This document shows, in pieces, positions 44,261-52,925 of a stretch of 64,000 nucleotides of DNA (its first letter is position 1; the number at the start of each line of letters is the position of its first letter). Below the pieces are notes generated by a model, which saw only the letters and a program-made list of their open reading frames with translations, did no database searches and was not told the origin of the DNA. The DNA comes from Coriobacteriia bacterium (GTDB taxonomy: Bacteria; Actinomycetota; Coriobacteriia; Anaerosomatales; Anaerosomataceae). Position numbers and translations under genes: made by a program. The stretch is from contig JAFGVD010000004.1 of the NCBI GenBank assembly GCA_016938135.1, positions 1 through 64,000 of the forward strand. Reading direction: 5' to 3'.

Positions 44261-44506
44261 CTAGTTTGCAAGGACGGTATGGAGAGCTGCGCTGGTAGGC
44301 GCTTCTCCGCGCCATGCCGCGACCTCGTGTCCGAGGGAGTCAAAAACCAGCACCGAAGGTGTGGCAAGGACTCCGTGGAAGGAGGCTTCAGCGAGTCCAT
44401 CGATGGAGTCAACGTCATATACCGAGACATTCAAGAGCCCCTCACAGGCTCTTTTTGCTGCAGGACACCGGGGGCAGTCCTCTTTCACGAACAGCTTCAC
44501 TTCCAT
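44261..44506 (-). CDS. Glutaredoxin/thioredoxin-like redoxin
   Basis: An 81-residue thioredoxin-fold protein: beta strand VKLFVKED, active site CPRC (11-14), then the cis-proline segment GVLATPSVLVFDS. It is like NrdH-type redoxins. GGGAG lies five bases before ATG 44506. Placed between nrdD and nrdG, it may supply electrons to the anaerobic reductase instead of formate; this is inference from position and family. Confidence 0.85.
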   Translation of the reverse strand: MEVKLFVKEDCPRCPAAKRACEGLLNVSVYDVDSIDGLAEASFHGVLATPSVLVFDSLGHEVAAWRGEAPTSAALHTVLAN

Positions 44507-44535
44507 TGTCACTCCCTCGTGCGTCCGGTCGTCTA

Positions 44536-46680
44536 TTACGATGCTTGCTGGCCAGGTACAGGTGATGAGGTGCCCAGATCCGTGCGCACGCGGTCGTAGA
44601 GCTCGCCGACCTTGCTGCGATTCCACGTCTGGACCTTGCTGAAGTAGCCCACGATACGCGTAACGCCGTACACTTCCATTGAGCCGCAGAGCGGACACTG
44701 TGCCTTCAGTCCCCTACTGGTACGGCGGCACGATTCGCATACTGTGAACTCCGGACTGAACGCTATCTGGGAGCACTGGGTGTTATGGAAGGTCTTGACC
44801 ACGAAGGACTCGATCGCCTTGGGGTCGGGTTCGCTCTCTCCAAGCCACACGTGTACGATGGCGCCTGCTTCGATCAGTGGATGGAAGCGGGACTGGTCTT
44901 GTACTCGCGTGATGTAGTCTATGGGCGCATCCGCCGCCATGTGAATCGAGTTCGTGTAGTAGTAGTTGCCGCTTGTGACATCGCCTTTGACGACTTCACT
45001 CGTCAACTGCGGCCAGTACTTCATGTCCAACTTGGCCAGGCGATAGCCCGCTGATTCCGCCGGGCTTTCTTCAAGGACCATGTTGATGTTGTAGCGCTTG
45101 GAGAGCTCCCGGCACTTGAGGCTCATGGCGGATATGACCCTCAGGCCGAACCTGAGAGCGTCTTCACCTTCATGGAGCTGCCGACCGGTGTGCACCTGGA
45201 CCAGTTCGTTGAGTCCGATCAGTCCGGCCAGGTATGTCAGTCTGTCCATATTGAGATACGGCTGACCATCCAGTGTTTGAGTCAGTAGTCCGAGCGGACC
45301 TTCGGAACCAAGATCCATCAGCTCCTTGATGAACTCGCGCTTCTGTACGTGTGCTTTGGCAACCAATTCCAGTGCCTTGTTGAGCTCCATGAACAGTGCC
45401 TGGTCGTTACCTTGCGCCTTGTACGCGATACGCGGGAGGTTGATGGTGACGTTCTGGAGCGCGGAGAAGCGCATCCGTTCAGGTGTCTTCGTTTCTCCGA
45501 GCTGCTCCTCGCTCAACTTCAACTTGAGCCTGCAGCACTGGGACACCGTGACCTCGTCACCGCGGTCGAAGACGAAGTATGTAATCCCTTGTTTTGACGC
45601 GACCGTACAGGCAAGCTCCATGAACTCTTCGTGGCCTGCCGTGTTGAAGAAGTCCTGGTTGATGTGAAGAAGCGGCTTGGGGAATACGAAAGTCTTCCCA
45701 TGAGCGTCGCCACGCATGTACACGTTGAACATCGCGCGGACGAAAGCCTGAGCTTCTTTCTCGTACTCTTTGTAGGTCTTGCCCGTGTATTCGCCACCGG
45801 GGCCGATCGCTGGTGTGTCTGCGAAGTGACGCGGAACGTTGTAGTAGAGATTGAAGTCTGTGAACACGACCTGGCTGCCGCGGGCTCCGGCCAGCTGATT
45901 GAATTCGAAGATGAGCATCTGCGCGAGCTGGTCGATCTCGTCCTCGGTCTTGCCCACAAGGTAGGGCGCGAAGAAGACGTTCACAGCCTCCCATCCCACC
46001 GCTCCCGCATAGTGTGCCTGCAGCGCAGCAGCCATCTTGACCATATGGCCGATAAGGACCTCGGGATGCTTGGCCGGTTTTGAGACTGACGTGATATTCG
46101 GGAGATTGAGCCCGTACTTCTTGATGTACTCAAGCGAGTGGCCGCCGCAGTAAGGACGGATGATGAAACCAAGATCGTGAAGATGGAGGTCGCCAACGTA
46201 ATGGGCTTCGGCGACATCTTCGCTGAACACTCTGCGCAGTGCGAACTCCTTCAAGATCGTCTCGGCGATGGTCAGGTTGATCGACTCAGGGTTGTGAGTG
46301 GTGTTGCTGTTCTCCTTGTTGGCGTTGGTGATGATCTGCTCGACATCCCACATCGGCAGCCCGAGCTGGCTGTGTCGCTGGTGCATGACCGTCAGCCCAC
46401 GCTCGAGGAACTCAAGGTCGACGAGCTCACGGATAATGGCCGTGGTCACCGTCATGAGGTTGCTGCGCTCGATGCGGTCCTCGACCGCCGCAGCGATCTC
46501 TTCTGCAAGCGTGGCCTCTGTGCCGGCCTCCTTGATCAAGGAATCGACGATCTTGACCCGATCCCAGGTGTCGATCTCCTGGCGGGAGTTTGTGGAGACG
46601 AGCAGTGCGATGTCGGTGCTGTCCGCTTGCCCGGCGGACTGGGACGGCTTGATCACATTCACGACACGTTCAAGAACCAT
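44536..46680 (-). CDS. nrdD: Anaerobic ribonucleoside-triphosphate reductase (class III)
   Basis: Oxygen-sensitive glycyl-radical enzyme reducing NTPs to dNTPs. Domains of the 714 residues: an ATP-cone (~30-115), the ten-stranded barrel, a CC-containing loop SQCCRLKL, a C-terminal zinc site (CESC ... CPLC) and the glycyl-radical site RIVGYFS near residue 685. It lies between nrdR (83 bp upstream) and the redoxin gene (29 bp downstream), giving an nrdR-nrdD-grx-nrdG-dut order. Presence of this enzyme argues for an anaerobic lifestyle. Confidence 0.95.
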   Translation of the reverse strand: MVLERVVNVIKPSQSAGQADSTDIALLVSTNSRQEIDTWDRVKIVDSLIKEAGTEATLAEEIAAAVEDRIERSNLMTVTTAIIRELVDLEFLERGLTVMHQRHSQLGLPMWDVEQIITNANKENSNTTHNPESINLTIAETILKEFALRRVFSEDVAEAHYVGDLHLHDLGFIIRPYCGGHSLEYIKKYGLNLPNITSVSKPAKHPEVLIGHMVKMAAALQAHYAGAVGWEAVNVFFAPYLVGKTEDEIDQLAQMLIFEFNQLAGARGSQVVFTDFNLYYNVPRHFADTPAIGPGGEYTGKTYKEYEKEAQAFVRAMFNVYMRGDAHGKTFVFPKPLLHINQDFFNTAGHEEFMELACTVASKQGITYFVFDRGDEVTVSQCCRLKLKLSEEQLGETKTPERMRFSALQNVTINLPRIAYKAQGNDQALFMELNKALELVAKAHVQKREFIKELMDLGSEGPLGLLTQTLDGQPYLNMDRLTYLAGLIGLNELVQVHTGRQLHEGEDALRFGLRVISAMSLKCRELSKRYNINMVLEESPAESAGYRLAKLDMKYWPQLTSEVVKGDVTSGNYYYTNSIHMAADAPIDYITRVQDQSRFHPLIEAGAIVHVWLGESEPDPKAIESFVVKTFHNTQCSQIAFSPEFTVCESCRRTSRGLKAQCPLCGSMEVYGVTRIVGYFSKVQTWNRSKVGELYDRVRTDLGTSSPVPGQQAS

Positions 46681-46763
46681 TCCGATGCACCTCGTTCACT
46701 CTGCTGTCAGCACGTACTCACGGACTTCACACCGTCATTGCGGGTCGTAGGGCAAGTCCCTGT

Positions 46764-47210
46764 CTATCCGAGCTTCTTGAGCTCTGATGTGAATTCGTCC
46801 AGGTCTGTGAACTCTTTGTAGACCGAGGCGAATCGGATATAGGCGACCTTATCGAGTTCAAGAAGACGGCGAAGCACAAGGTCACCAAGCTGCTTGGCCG
46901 GAATCTCGTAGTGGAACGTGTTGTGAAGCTCCGTTTCGATGTCGTCTATGAGTTCTTCAAGCTCAGCCGTCGTGACCGGTCTCTTAGCGGTTGCCACCAC
47001 AAGCCCGCGCAGTAGCTTGCCTCGGTCGAAAGGCTCGCTTCTCTGGTCTTTCTTGACCACCATGAGGGGCATCTCTTCACGCCGCTCATAGGTGGTGAAC
47101 CGTTGGGTGCACTCCAGGCACTCACGCCTGCGTCGAATCGCATCCTGGGACTCGGAAACACGTGAATCGACGACCTTGGTCTCATCGTGACCACAAAATG
47201 GACACCGCAT
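46764..47210 (-). CDS. nrdR: Transcriptional repressor NrdR
   Basis: ATP/dATP-sensing repressor of ribonucleotide reductase genes. The 148-residue protein has the zinc ribbon MRCPFCGHDETKV ... CLECTQRFTTYER and an ATP-cone (~46-136). Length and sequence are standard. It probably controls the downstream nrdD operon and itself; see the tandem sites at 47223-47259. Confidence 0.96.
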   Translation of the reverse strand: MRCPFCGHDETKVVDSRVSESQDAIRRRRECLECTQRFTTYERREEMPLMVVKKDQRSEPFDRGKLLRGLVVATAKRPVTTAELEELIDDIETELHNTFHYEIPAKQLGDLVLRRLLELDKVAYIRFASVYKEFTDLDEFTSELKKLG

Positions 47211-47222
47211 GGCGATACCCCC

Positions 47223-47259
47223 ACATCTAGGCTCTAAAGCAGCCTAGCACACAACATCT
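47223..47259 (-). promoter_or_regulatory. Candidate nrdR promoter with tandem operator-like sites
   Basis: ACATCT occurs twice 31 bp apart (47223 and 47254), each followed by a GG-containing segment, a spacing of about three helical turns as in paired NrdR boxes. Between them lies the inverted repeat CTAGGCT-N7-AGCCTAG (47227-47247). On the minus strand TTGTCT-N18-TAGGCT could be the nrdR promoter, with TAGGCT inside the repeat. The boxes are not close copies of the published NrdR consensus. Confidence 0.35.
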
Positions 47260-47283
47260 GGGGCAGACAACGGGAGGATTATG

Positions 47284-47652
47284 CTAGTTCTGGGCCAAAG
47301 TAGTACCACTGTGAGAGTCCGACGGGATGATCAGGAGTTGTCCGGTCACCACCCCGCCGTTCGTCACGCCATTCATGCGACGTATCAGCGACACGTTCTC
47401 CGCAGTGCTCATTCCGGCAACAGGGTTGGATGCAGCGATCTCCCAGAGTGTGTCTGACTCGCCGACTTTCACGGTGATGCTGTCTTGTGGAATGGAGCGA
47501 TCGTGCAACAGAGATGGTCCCACCGCCGCGGCAAGGAGCGTCACTGCGAACAACACGAGGATCCCTATCTCGACCGGAGTGAAGTGGGTCGAACCGGGCT
47601 TCGCCGGACGGGCACGACGCCTGGCGTGTTCAATGGTGAGTGTGTTGTGCAT
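47284..47652 (-). CDS. LysM domain membrane protein, YneA-like SOS cell-division inhibitor
   Basis: A ~122-residue protein: short basic cytoplasmic N-terminus, one membrane helix (~30-47) and an extracellular LysM domain (ITVKVGESDTLWEIA to LLIIPSD). Bacillus YneA has the same size and layout, is encoded divergently from lexA and blocks division during the SOS response. The identical placement and the LexA boxes between the genes support that role. ATG 47652 has GGAGG ten bases upstream; the ORF start at 47715 lies within the operator region. Confidence 0.82.
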   Translation of the reverse strand: MHNTLTIEHARRRARPAKPGSTHFTPVEIGILVLFAVTLLAAAVGPSLLHDRSIPQDSITVKVGESDTLWEIAASNPVAGMSTAENVSLIRRMNGVTNGGVVTGQLLIIPSDSHSGTTLAQN

Positions 47653-47721
47653 GTGAATCGTTCCTCCCTGGACCATTCCGACTGGCAGGAGCACCTTATC
47701 GGTCAGGTCTGACATTCACAG

Positions 47722-47735
47722 CGAACAGGTGTTCT
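47722..47735. promoter_or_regulatory. LexA box 1 (lexA/yneA intergenic)
   Basis: CGAACAGGTGTTCT matches the Gram-positive SOS box CGAAC-N4-GTTYG/C. It lies about 70 bp upstream of the yneA-like start. Confidence 0.85.
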
Positions 47736-47741
47736 GTACGT

Positions 47742-47771
47742 ATTCTAAAGCGAACATGTGTTCGTATGCAA
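47742..47771 (-). promoter_or_regulatory. Candidate promoter of the yneA-like gene
   Basis: On the minus strand TTGCAT-N18-TAGAAT; the spacer contains LexA box 2, so bound LexA would occlude RNA polymerase. Inferred from hexamer match and geometry. Confidence 0.45.
47751..47764. promoter_or_regulatory. LexA box 2 (lexA/yneA intergenic)
   Basis: CGAACATGTGTTCG, a perfect palindromic SOS box, starting 29 bp after box 1 and placed inside the inferred yneA promoter spacer. Confidence 0.92.
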
Positions 47772-47780
47772 GCCGCAACA

Positions 47781-47794
47781 CGAACGTCTGTTTG
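47781..47794. promoter_or_regulatory. LexA box 3 (lexA/yneA intergenic)
   Basis: CGAACGTCTGTTTG fits the SOS box with a slightly weaker right half. It starts 30 bp after box 2 and 77 bp before the lexA start. A fourth, weaker copy CGAACACGCTTTCG is at 47828-47841. Confidence 0.75.
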
Positions 47795-47857
47795 CGTGAC
47801 CTTCCGGGGTGGCGTACACTGGCCACACGAACACGCTTTCGGTGCAGGGGGTCTGTG

Positions 47858-48481
47858 ATGGTGTACAAACGAGAGCTGACGAAGCGTCAGCAAGAGATCC
47901 TCGATTACATCCGATCCGAGATTCATCGGCGTGGATTCCCGCCGTCTGTCAGAGAGATCGGCGAGGCTGTCGGACTCTCCTCTTCCTCCACCGTGCACTC
48001 GCACCTAGCGGCATTGGAGAAGAAGGGCTTCATCCGAAGAGATCCCAGCAAGCCGCGTGCGCTGGAGGTCCTAGACTACCGGGATACGCAGCGTGCGGTG
48101 GACCTGGGTTCAGTACAGGCGGTACCGGTATTGGGCCAGGTGGCCGCGGGCTCTCCTATCCTCGCAGCCGAGAACATCGAGTCTACGATGTCGCTCCCAA
48201 CGGAGCTGGCCGGCGAGCAGACTTTCATACTGAGAGTCAAAGGTGAGAGCATGATCGAGGCCGGCATACTGGACGGTGATTTCGTTGTGGTCAGGCAGCA
48301 GTCCACGGCCACCAACGGCGATATCGTGGTTGCGATGCTGGACGACTCCGCCACAGTCAAGCGGTTCTTCAAGGAGTCCGACCGTGTGCGCCTACAGCCT
48401 GAGAACTCCTCGATGGAGCCTATCTTCAGCAGGGATGTCACCATCCTGGGCAAGGTCGTCGCCCTCTTCCGCCGCGTCTAG
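47858..48481 (+). CDS. lexA: SOS repressor LexA
   Basis: Represses DNA-damage genes until RecA filaments trigger its self-cleavage. The 207-residue protein has the N-terminal winged helix ([25 protein letters not shown]), the cleavage site Ala97-Gly98 in QVAAGSP, catalytic Ser131 in GESM and Lys168 in ATVKRFF. ATG 47858 matches the family start [11 protein letters not shown]; the longer ORF runs through the operators and is rejected. Autoregulated by the LexA boxes upstream. Confidence 0.96.
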   Translation: MVYKRELTKRQQEILDYIRSEIHRRGFPPSVREIGEAVGLSSSSTVHSHLAALEKKGFIRRDPSKPRALEVLDYRDTQRAVDLGSVQAVPVLGQVAAGSPILAAENIESTMSLPTELAGEQTFILRVKGESMIEAGILDGDFVVVRQQSTATNGDIVVAMLDDSATVKRFFKESDRVRLQPENSSMEPIFSRDVTILGKVVALFRRV

Positions 48482-49794
48482 TCGGCCTCATGCTTCTGTG
48501 TGAACTCTGAGAACGAGCTTGCGTGAGCCACAGGGACGCGCACGATAAGGTGCGTCCCTGTCTCTGTGTGCTCTTCTGAGACGATATACGCCTCTTCATG
48601 GGCAAGACGCACCAGGTCGCCGCGCGTGTACGGTATCAAGACGTCCAGCGTCTGGTCGCCCTGGGCCGCTTCGACCGAGATCCTGTCGAGAAGGTCTTCC
48701 AGGCCAAGCCTGCGCGCACCCGACACGAACACCGCACCGGGAGCGAGGCGTTCGAGCTGTGCGCGCTCCCCTTCTTCCACGAGGTCGATCTTGTTGTACA
48801 CGAGCATCTGAGGTGTCTTGGCTGCGCCCAACTCGCCGAGCACCTCGGATACCGCGGCCATCTGCGCCTTCGCCATAGGGTGAGAGGTGTCGATGACATG
48901 CAGCAGCAGATCGGCCTCCCGCACCTCATCAAGAGTCGACTTGAACGCCTCGACGAGCGAGTGTGGGAGCTTGTTGATGAACCCGACAGTGTCTGTCAGC
49001 GTGATGATCCGACCTTCGGGCAGCTCGAGCTGCCTTGTGGTGGCATCGAGGGTGGCGAACAGCTTGTCTTGCACAAGGGCGTCGGACCCTGTCAGCGCGT
49101 TGAGCAACGTGGACTTACCGGCGTTAGTGTAGCCGACGAGCGCCACTCGGTAGATGCCGGAGCGGTGGCGGGCACCACGCTGTGTCTCGCGCGCAGCGGC
49201 GACGTTCTTCAGCTCTCGGCGGACTTCCTGGATGCGCCGTCGGGCAAGCCGCCGGTCGGTCTCTAGCTGCGTCTCACCAGGACCGCGGGTACCGATGCCG
49301 AGAGCACCGCCGGAAGCCGCCGCAGCCTGGCCGAAGTGACGCCACAGTCCTCGCAGCCTGGGGAGCAGGTACTCCATCTGCGCAAGCTCCACTTGCAGGC
49401 GACCTTCACGGCTTTTCGCATGCAGCGCGAAGATGTCGAGGATGAGCGCCGTGCGGTCCAGAACCTTCACATCCGGGATGAGGCCCTCGATATTGGCCTG
49501 TTGTGATGGCGACAGGTCGTCGTCGAACACGACCAGTGTCGCCTGGGTCTGTCCTACCAGGTGCGCGATCTCCTCGGCCTTGCCCGCGCCTATGAAAGTA
49601 CGCGGGTTAGGCCGATCGAGCCGCTGGGTCACCTCGCCCACGACCGTGGCACCGGCCGTGTCGACGAGGCGACCCAGCTCGGCCATGTCCTCTTCAAGTG
49701 GCCAACCGCGTTGGTCACGATCCACTCCCACGAGGATGGCCCTGTCAGCGAAGTCGTGAACGACCTCGTAAGGCTTCGTTCTGGATTGCGTCAT
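48478..49794 (-). CDS. hflX: GTPase HflX
   Basis: Ribosome-associated GTPase that splits stalled 70S ribosomes after stress. The 438-residue protein has the HflX N-terminal domain ([21 protein letters not shown]), a coiled-coil linker with [12 protein letters not shown], and the G domain: GYTNAGKST (G1), DTVGFI (G3), NKID (G4). It converges on lexA with a 4-bp tail overlap. Confidence 0.95.
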   Translation of the reverse strand: MTQSRTKPYEVVHDFADRAILVGVDRDQRGWPLEEDMAELGRLVDTAGATVVGEVTQRLDRPNPRTFIGAGKAEEIAHLVGQTQATLVVFDDDLSPSQQANIEGLIPDVKVLDRTALILDIFALHAKSREGRLQVELAQMEYLLPRLRGLWRHFGQAAAASGGALGIGTRGPGETQLETDRRLARRRIQEVRRELKNVAAARETQRGARHRSGIYRVALVGYTNAGKSTLLNALTGSDALVQDKLFATLDATTRQLELPEGRIITLTDTVGFINKLPHSLVEAFKSTLDEVREADLLLHVIDTSHPMAKAQMAAVSEVLGELGAAKTPQMLVYNKIDLVEEGERAQLERLAPGAVFVSGARRLGLEDLLDRISVEAAQGDQTLDVLIPYTRGDLVRLAHEEAYIVSEEHTETGTHLIVRVPVAHASSFSEFTQKHEAD

Positions 49795-49815
49795 CCGAGT
49801 AGGTGCCGGCTTTCT

Positions 49816-50973
49816 CTACAGAGTGTTCTTGATGCGCTCGATCGCCTCTTCAAGACGGTCGTCAGGGGTAGACAGCGAGATGCGGACGTAGCCCTCGCCC
49901 GACGGTCCGTATGCGTTACCGGGAGCGACGATGACGTTGGCTTCCTCGAGTATCTTCGTGGCGAACTCCGCAGATGTGTATCCCTCCGGCACCTTGGCCC
50001 ATACGTAGATGGTTCCTTTGGGAGTGGCGGCCTCGATACCGATCTTGCCCAGCGCGTCGATGACGATATCGCGACGACGCTGGTACATGGCGTTGAGCTC
50101 AGCCACGGAATCTTGCGGGCCGAGAAGGGCCTCGATGGCTGCATCCTGCACGGCGGTGAACACGCCGGAGTCGATGTTGCTCTTGACGGTGCCAAGGGCT
50201 TTGATCGCGGTAGCATTGCCCACGGCGAACGCTACACGCCAGCCGGTCATGTTGTATGCCTTGGAGCAGCTGAACAGCTCGATGGCCACGTCCTTGGCAC
50301 CGGGACGCTCAAGGAAGCTCGGCGCCTTGTAGCCGTCGAAGCCGATCTCTGAGTATGCGTTGTCGTGGATGATGAGCAGGTCGTGCTTCTTGGCGAATGC
50401 GATCGCCTTGTCGAAGTACTCGGGCGGCGCAATGGCCGAGGTGGGGTTGTTGGGATAGCTGAGGAACATCATCTTCGCCTTGGCGAGGACGTCGGCTGGC
50501 GTGGACTCGAAGTCCGCGAGGAACTTGTTCTCCTCGTTCATCGGCATGAAGTGTGTCTTGCCGCCGGATAGAATGCCGCCGGTGTGATACACGGGGTAAC
50601 CGCAGCCCGGTACCAGCGTGTACTCGCCCGGGTCCACGAACGCCAGGAATACGTGCGCGATACCCTCTTTGCTACCGATCATAGCAAGCGTTTCGGTGTC
50701 GGGATCCACATCCACATCGAAGCGGTTCTTCATCCACTGCGACGCGGCGTCACGGTAACGCTTGGCGCCGTAGTAGCTGGGATACTGGTGGTTTTTGGGG
50801 TTACGGATGGCCTTGGCCATCGCGTCGACGATATGCTCCGGAGTGGGCGTGTCGGGATCACCGATACCGAGTGAGATGACATCGATACCCTGAGCCTGCT
50901 TCGCCTCCTTCTTCCGGTCGATCTCTGCAAACAAATACGGCGGAAGTTCGGCGATGCGCTGAGCGGTCCTCAC
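49816..50973 (-). CDS. dapL: LL-diaminopimelate aminotransferase
   Basis: PLP enzyme that converts tetrahydrodipicolinate directly to LL-diaminopimelate, bypassing the succinylase or acetylase steps. In the 385-residue protein, DVISLGIGDPDTPTP, YPNNPTSA and the PLP-lysine motif SCSKAYNMTGWR are the DapL/MalY-like landmarks. The adjacent dapF, which epimerises the product, makes DapL much more likely than another class I aminotransferase. GTG start. It supplies meso-DAP for the wall and lysine. Confidence 0.88.
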   Translation of the reverse strand: MRTAQRIAELPPYLFAEIDRKKEAKQAQGIDVISLGIGDPDTPTPEHIVDAMAKAIRNPKNHQYPSYYGAKRYRDAASQWMKNRFDVDVDPDTETLAMIGSKEGIAHVFLAFVDPGEYTLVPGCGYPVYHTGGILSGGKTHFMPMNEENKFLADFESTPADVLAKAKMMFLSYPNNPTSAIAPPEYFDKAIAFAKKHDLLIIHDNAYSEIGFDGYKAPSFLERPGAKDVAIELFSCSKAYNMTGWRVAFAVGNATAIKALGTVKSNIDSGVFTAVQDAAIEALLGPQDSVAELNAMYQRRRDIVIDALGKIGIEAATPKGTIYVWAKVPEGYTSAEFATKILEEANVIVAPGNAYGPSGEGYVRISLSTPDDRLEEAIERIKNTL

Positions 50974-51072
50974 AGTGAATCCATCCCTTTCATGATCCGT
51001 CCGGAGACAAGCATGTTCGCCAGCCAGCGGCTGACGTTCGAAACATGGTAGCAGAAGCGGTTGGCGTGTGTG

Positions 51073-51951
51073 TCACAGGTCGGCGTCGTCGTCCTCCTCG
51101 GGGATGACGATCGTGCCCGAGAAGACCTCGGACGCCGAGCCGGTCATGTAGACATGATCGTCTTCATGCCAGCGGATGAAGAGCTCTCCGCCAGGCAACT
51201 CAATGGTCGCGTGACGTCCCGTGAAACACGAAAGCGTCCCTGCCACGAGCGTGGCACACGCGCCGGTGCCACATGCGAGGGTCTCCCCTACGCCGCGCTC
51301 CCAAACACGCAAGCTGATGGTCTCGTTATCAATCAACTGTGCGAACTCGACGTTGGTACCCTTGGGGAAGTAGTCGCTCTGCTCGATGAAGGATCCCACG
51401 GTCTCGACCGGAGCTTCGTTCACATCGTCCACCCAGATGATCGCGTGAGGGTTGCCCATCGAGACTCCGGTGACGGCGAACGTCCCGTACGGCGTCTCCA
51501 CGGGGCACTGGTAGACCTGTGTGCCGTCAAAGGTCGACGGCAGCTTCGCCGGGTCGAGCTCCGGTATGCCCATGTCCACGGTGGCGGTATGAAGCGAGCT
51601 ATCGTAGTCTCGCGTGAAGGTGACCGGCTTGAGTCCTCCCAGCGTCTCTATCACCAGCGATTCCGTGCCGGCCGCGATGAGACTATGATCCACGAGGTAC
51701 TTCGCGAAGCAGCGCGCACCGTTGCCGCACATCTCGGCGAGTGAGCCATCCGCGTTGAAGTAGTGCATGTAGTAGTCCGCACCCGGGTCTTGGGCAGGAC
51801 GCACAAGGATGACACCGTCGCCACCTATCCCGAAGTGGCGATCGCACAGCCAGGCGACCGCTTCCGGAGCCAGGTCGAGCGTGCTGTCGAGGTCTTCGAT
51901 GAACACGAAGTCGTTTCCCAGGCCATTCATCTTGGTGAACGTGAGTTCCAC
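51073..51951 (-). CDS. dapF: Diaminopimelate epimerase
   Basis: Interconverts LL- and meso-diaminopimelate with two cysteines. Both are present: EMCGNGARC (first) and ACGTGACA (second), 292 residues, start FTKMNGLGNDFV typical. GTG start with GAGAGG seven bases upstream. Works with DapL encoded next downstream. Confidence 0.96.
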   Translation of the reverse strand: MELTFTKMNGLGNDFVFIEDLDSTLDLAPEAVAWLCDRHFGIGGDGVILVRPAQDPGADYYMHYFNADGSLAEMCGNGARCFAKYLVDHSLIAAGTESLVIETLGGLKPVTFTRDYDSSLHTATVDMGIPELDPAKLPSTFDGTQVYQCPVETPYGTFAVTGVSMGNPHAIIWVDDVNEAPVETVGSFIEQSDYFPKGTNVEFAQLIDNETISLRVWERGVGETLACGTGACATLVAGTLSCFTGRHATIELPGGELFIRWHEDDHVYMTGSASEVFSGTIVIPEEDDDADL

Positions 51952-51962
51952 AGAAGATCCTC

Positions 51963-52922
51963 TCAGTCGTCGCTCTCGGCGGGCAAGATCGGTTCGCTAG
52001 ATTCTAGCAACTCCAGGACCCGGGCGGTTGCCTGTTCAGGTGACAGCTCGGTCACGTCAAGCCACACGACCCTCGGATCCGATCGGAACCAGCTCAGCTG
52101 ACGCTTTGCGTATCGACGTGTCGCCTGCTTGATCGCCAGTACCGCCTCTGCCAGATCCGCACCCTGTTCAAGCACGGGGATTATTTCTTTGTACCCTATG
52201 GCCTGCGCGGCGGTCATCGCATCCCTGTACCCTTCGGCAAGCAGCCCGCGGATCTCGGTAAGCAGTCCTTGCTGGAGCATCGCATCGATTCGCGCCTCGA
52301 TACGAGCGTACAACGCGCTTCTCTCCATGGTGAGGCCGATGAGGACCGTGGGGTACACCGTGGTGCGCTCGCTGAACCCTGCTGCCTGCTCCGCGTACGA
52401 TGTCCCCTCGTCAGCCATCTCCAGCGCGCGGACGACGCGCCTGATGTTGTTCGGGTGGATGAGATTTGCCGAGACGGGATCGCGGTCGGCAAGGAGCTCA
52501 TGCAACGCGGCGGCGCCAAGGTCGGCCGCGAGCTCTTCGTAGTGCCTCCTGAGCGGTGTGGCCAGGTCTCCCGAAGGAAAGCGCATGTCATCCAGAGCAG
52601 CCCGTATGTAGAGGCCCGTGCCGCCCACCATGACCGGGACCTTATGGCGTCCGGCGATCATGTCGATAGCTGCCCGCGCGTCACGTTGGTAGAGGGCCGC
52701 CGAGTAGGGCGTGCCCGGTTCCATCAGATCCAGGCAATGGTATGGGACTCTCCGTTCTTCCGCAGGTGTTTTTGCCGTGCCGATGTCCATGCCACGGTAG
52801 ATCTGCATCGAGTCGGCGCTGATGATCTCGCCCCCCAACGCGTGAGCCACTGCGTCACCGACCGCCGACTTACCCACGGCAGTGGGACCAACGATGGCTA
52901 TGACTGTAGGGAGTCCGGTCAT
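51963..52922 (-). CDS. miaA: tRNA dimethylallyltransferase
   Basis: Adds a dimethylallyl group to A37 of tRNAs reading UNN codons. The 319-residue protein has the P-loop GPTAVGKSA, the ISADSMQIYRGMDIGTAK segment (quoted in part) and VGGTGLYIRA. It is 3 bp after the MEMO-AMMECR1 gene, and miaB, whose product methylthiolates the same base, lies upstream in the same run. Confidence 0.95.
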   Translation of the reverse strand: MTGLPTVIAIVGPTAVGKSAVGDAVAHALGGEIISADSMQIYRGMDIGTAKTPAEERRVPYHCLDLMEPGTPYSAALYQRDARAAIDMIAGRHKVPVMVGGTGLYIRAALDDMRFPSGDLATPLRRHYEELAADLGAAALHELLADRDPVSANLIHPNNIRRVVRALEMADEGTSYAEQAAGFSERTTVYPTVLIGLTMERSALYARIEARIDAMLQQGLLTEIRGLLAEGYRDAMTAAQAIGYKEIIPVLEQGADLAEAVLAIKQATRRYAKRQLSWFRSDPRVVWLDVTELSPEQATARVLELLESSEPILPAESDD

Positions 52923-52925
52923 GCG

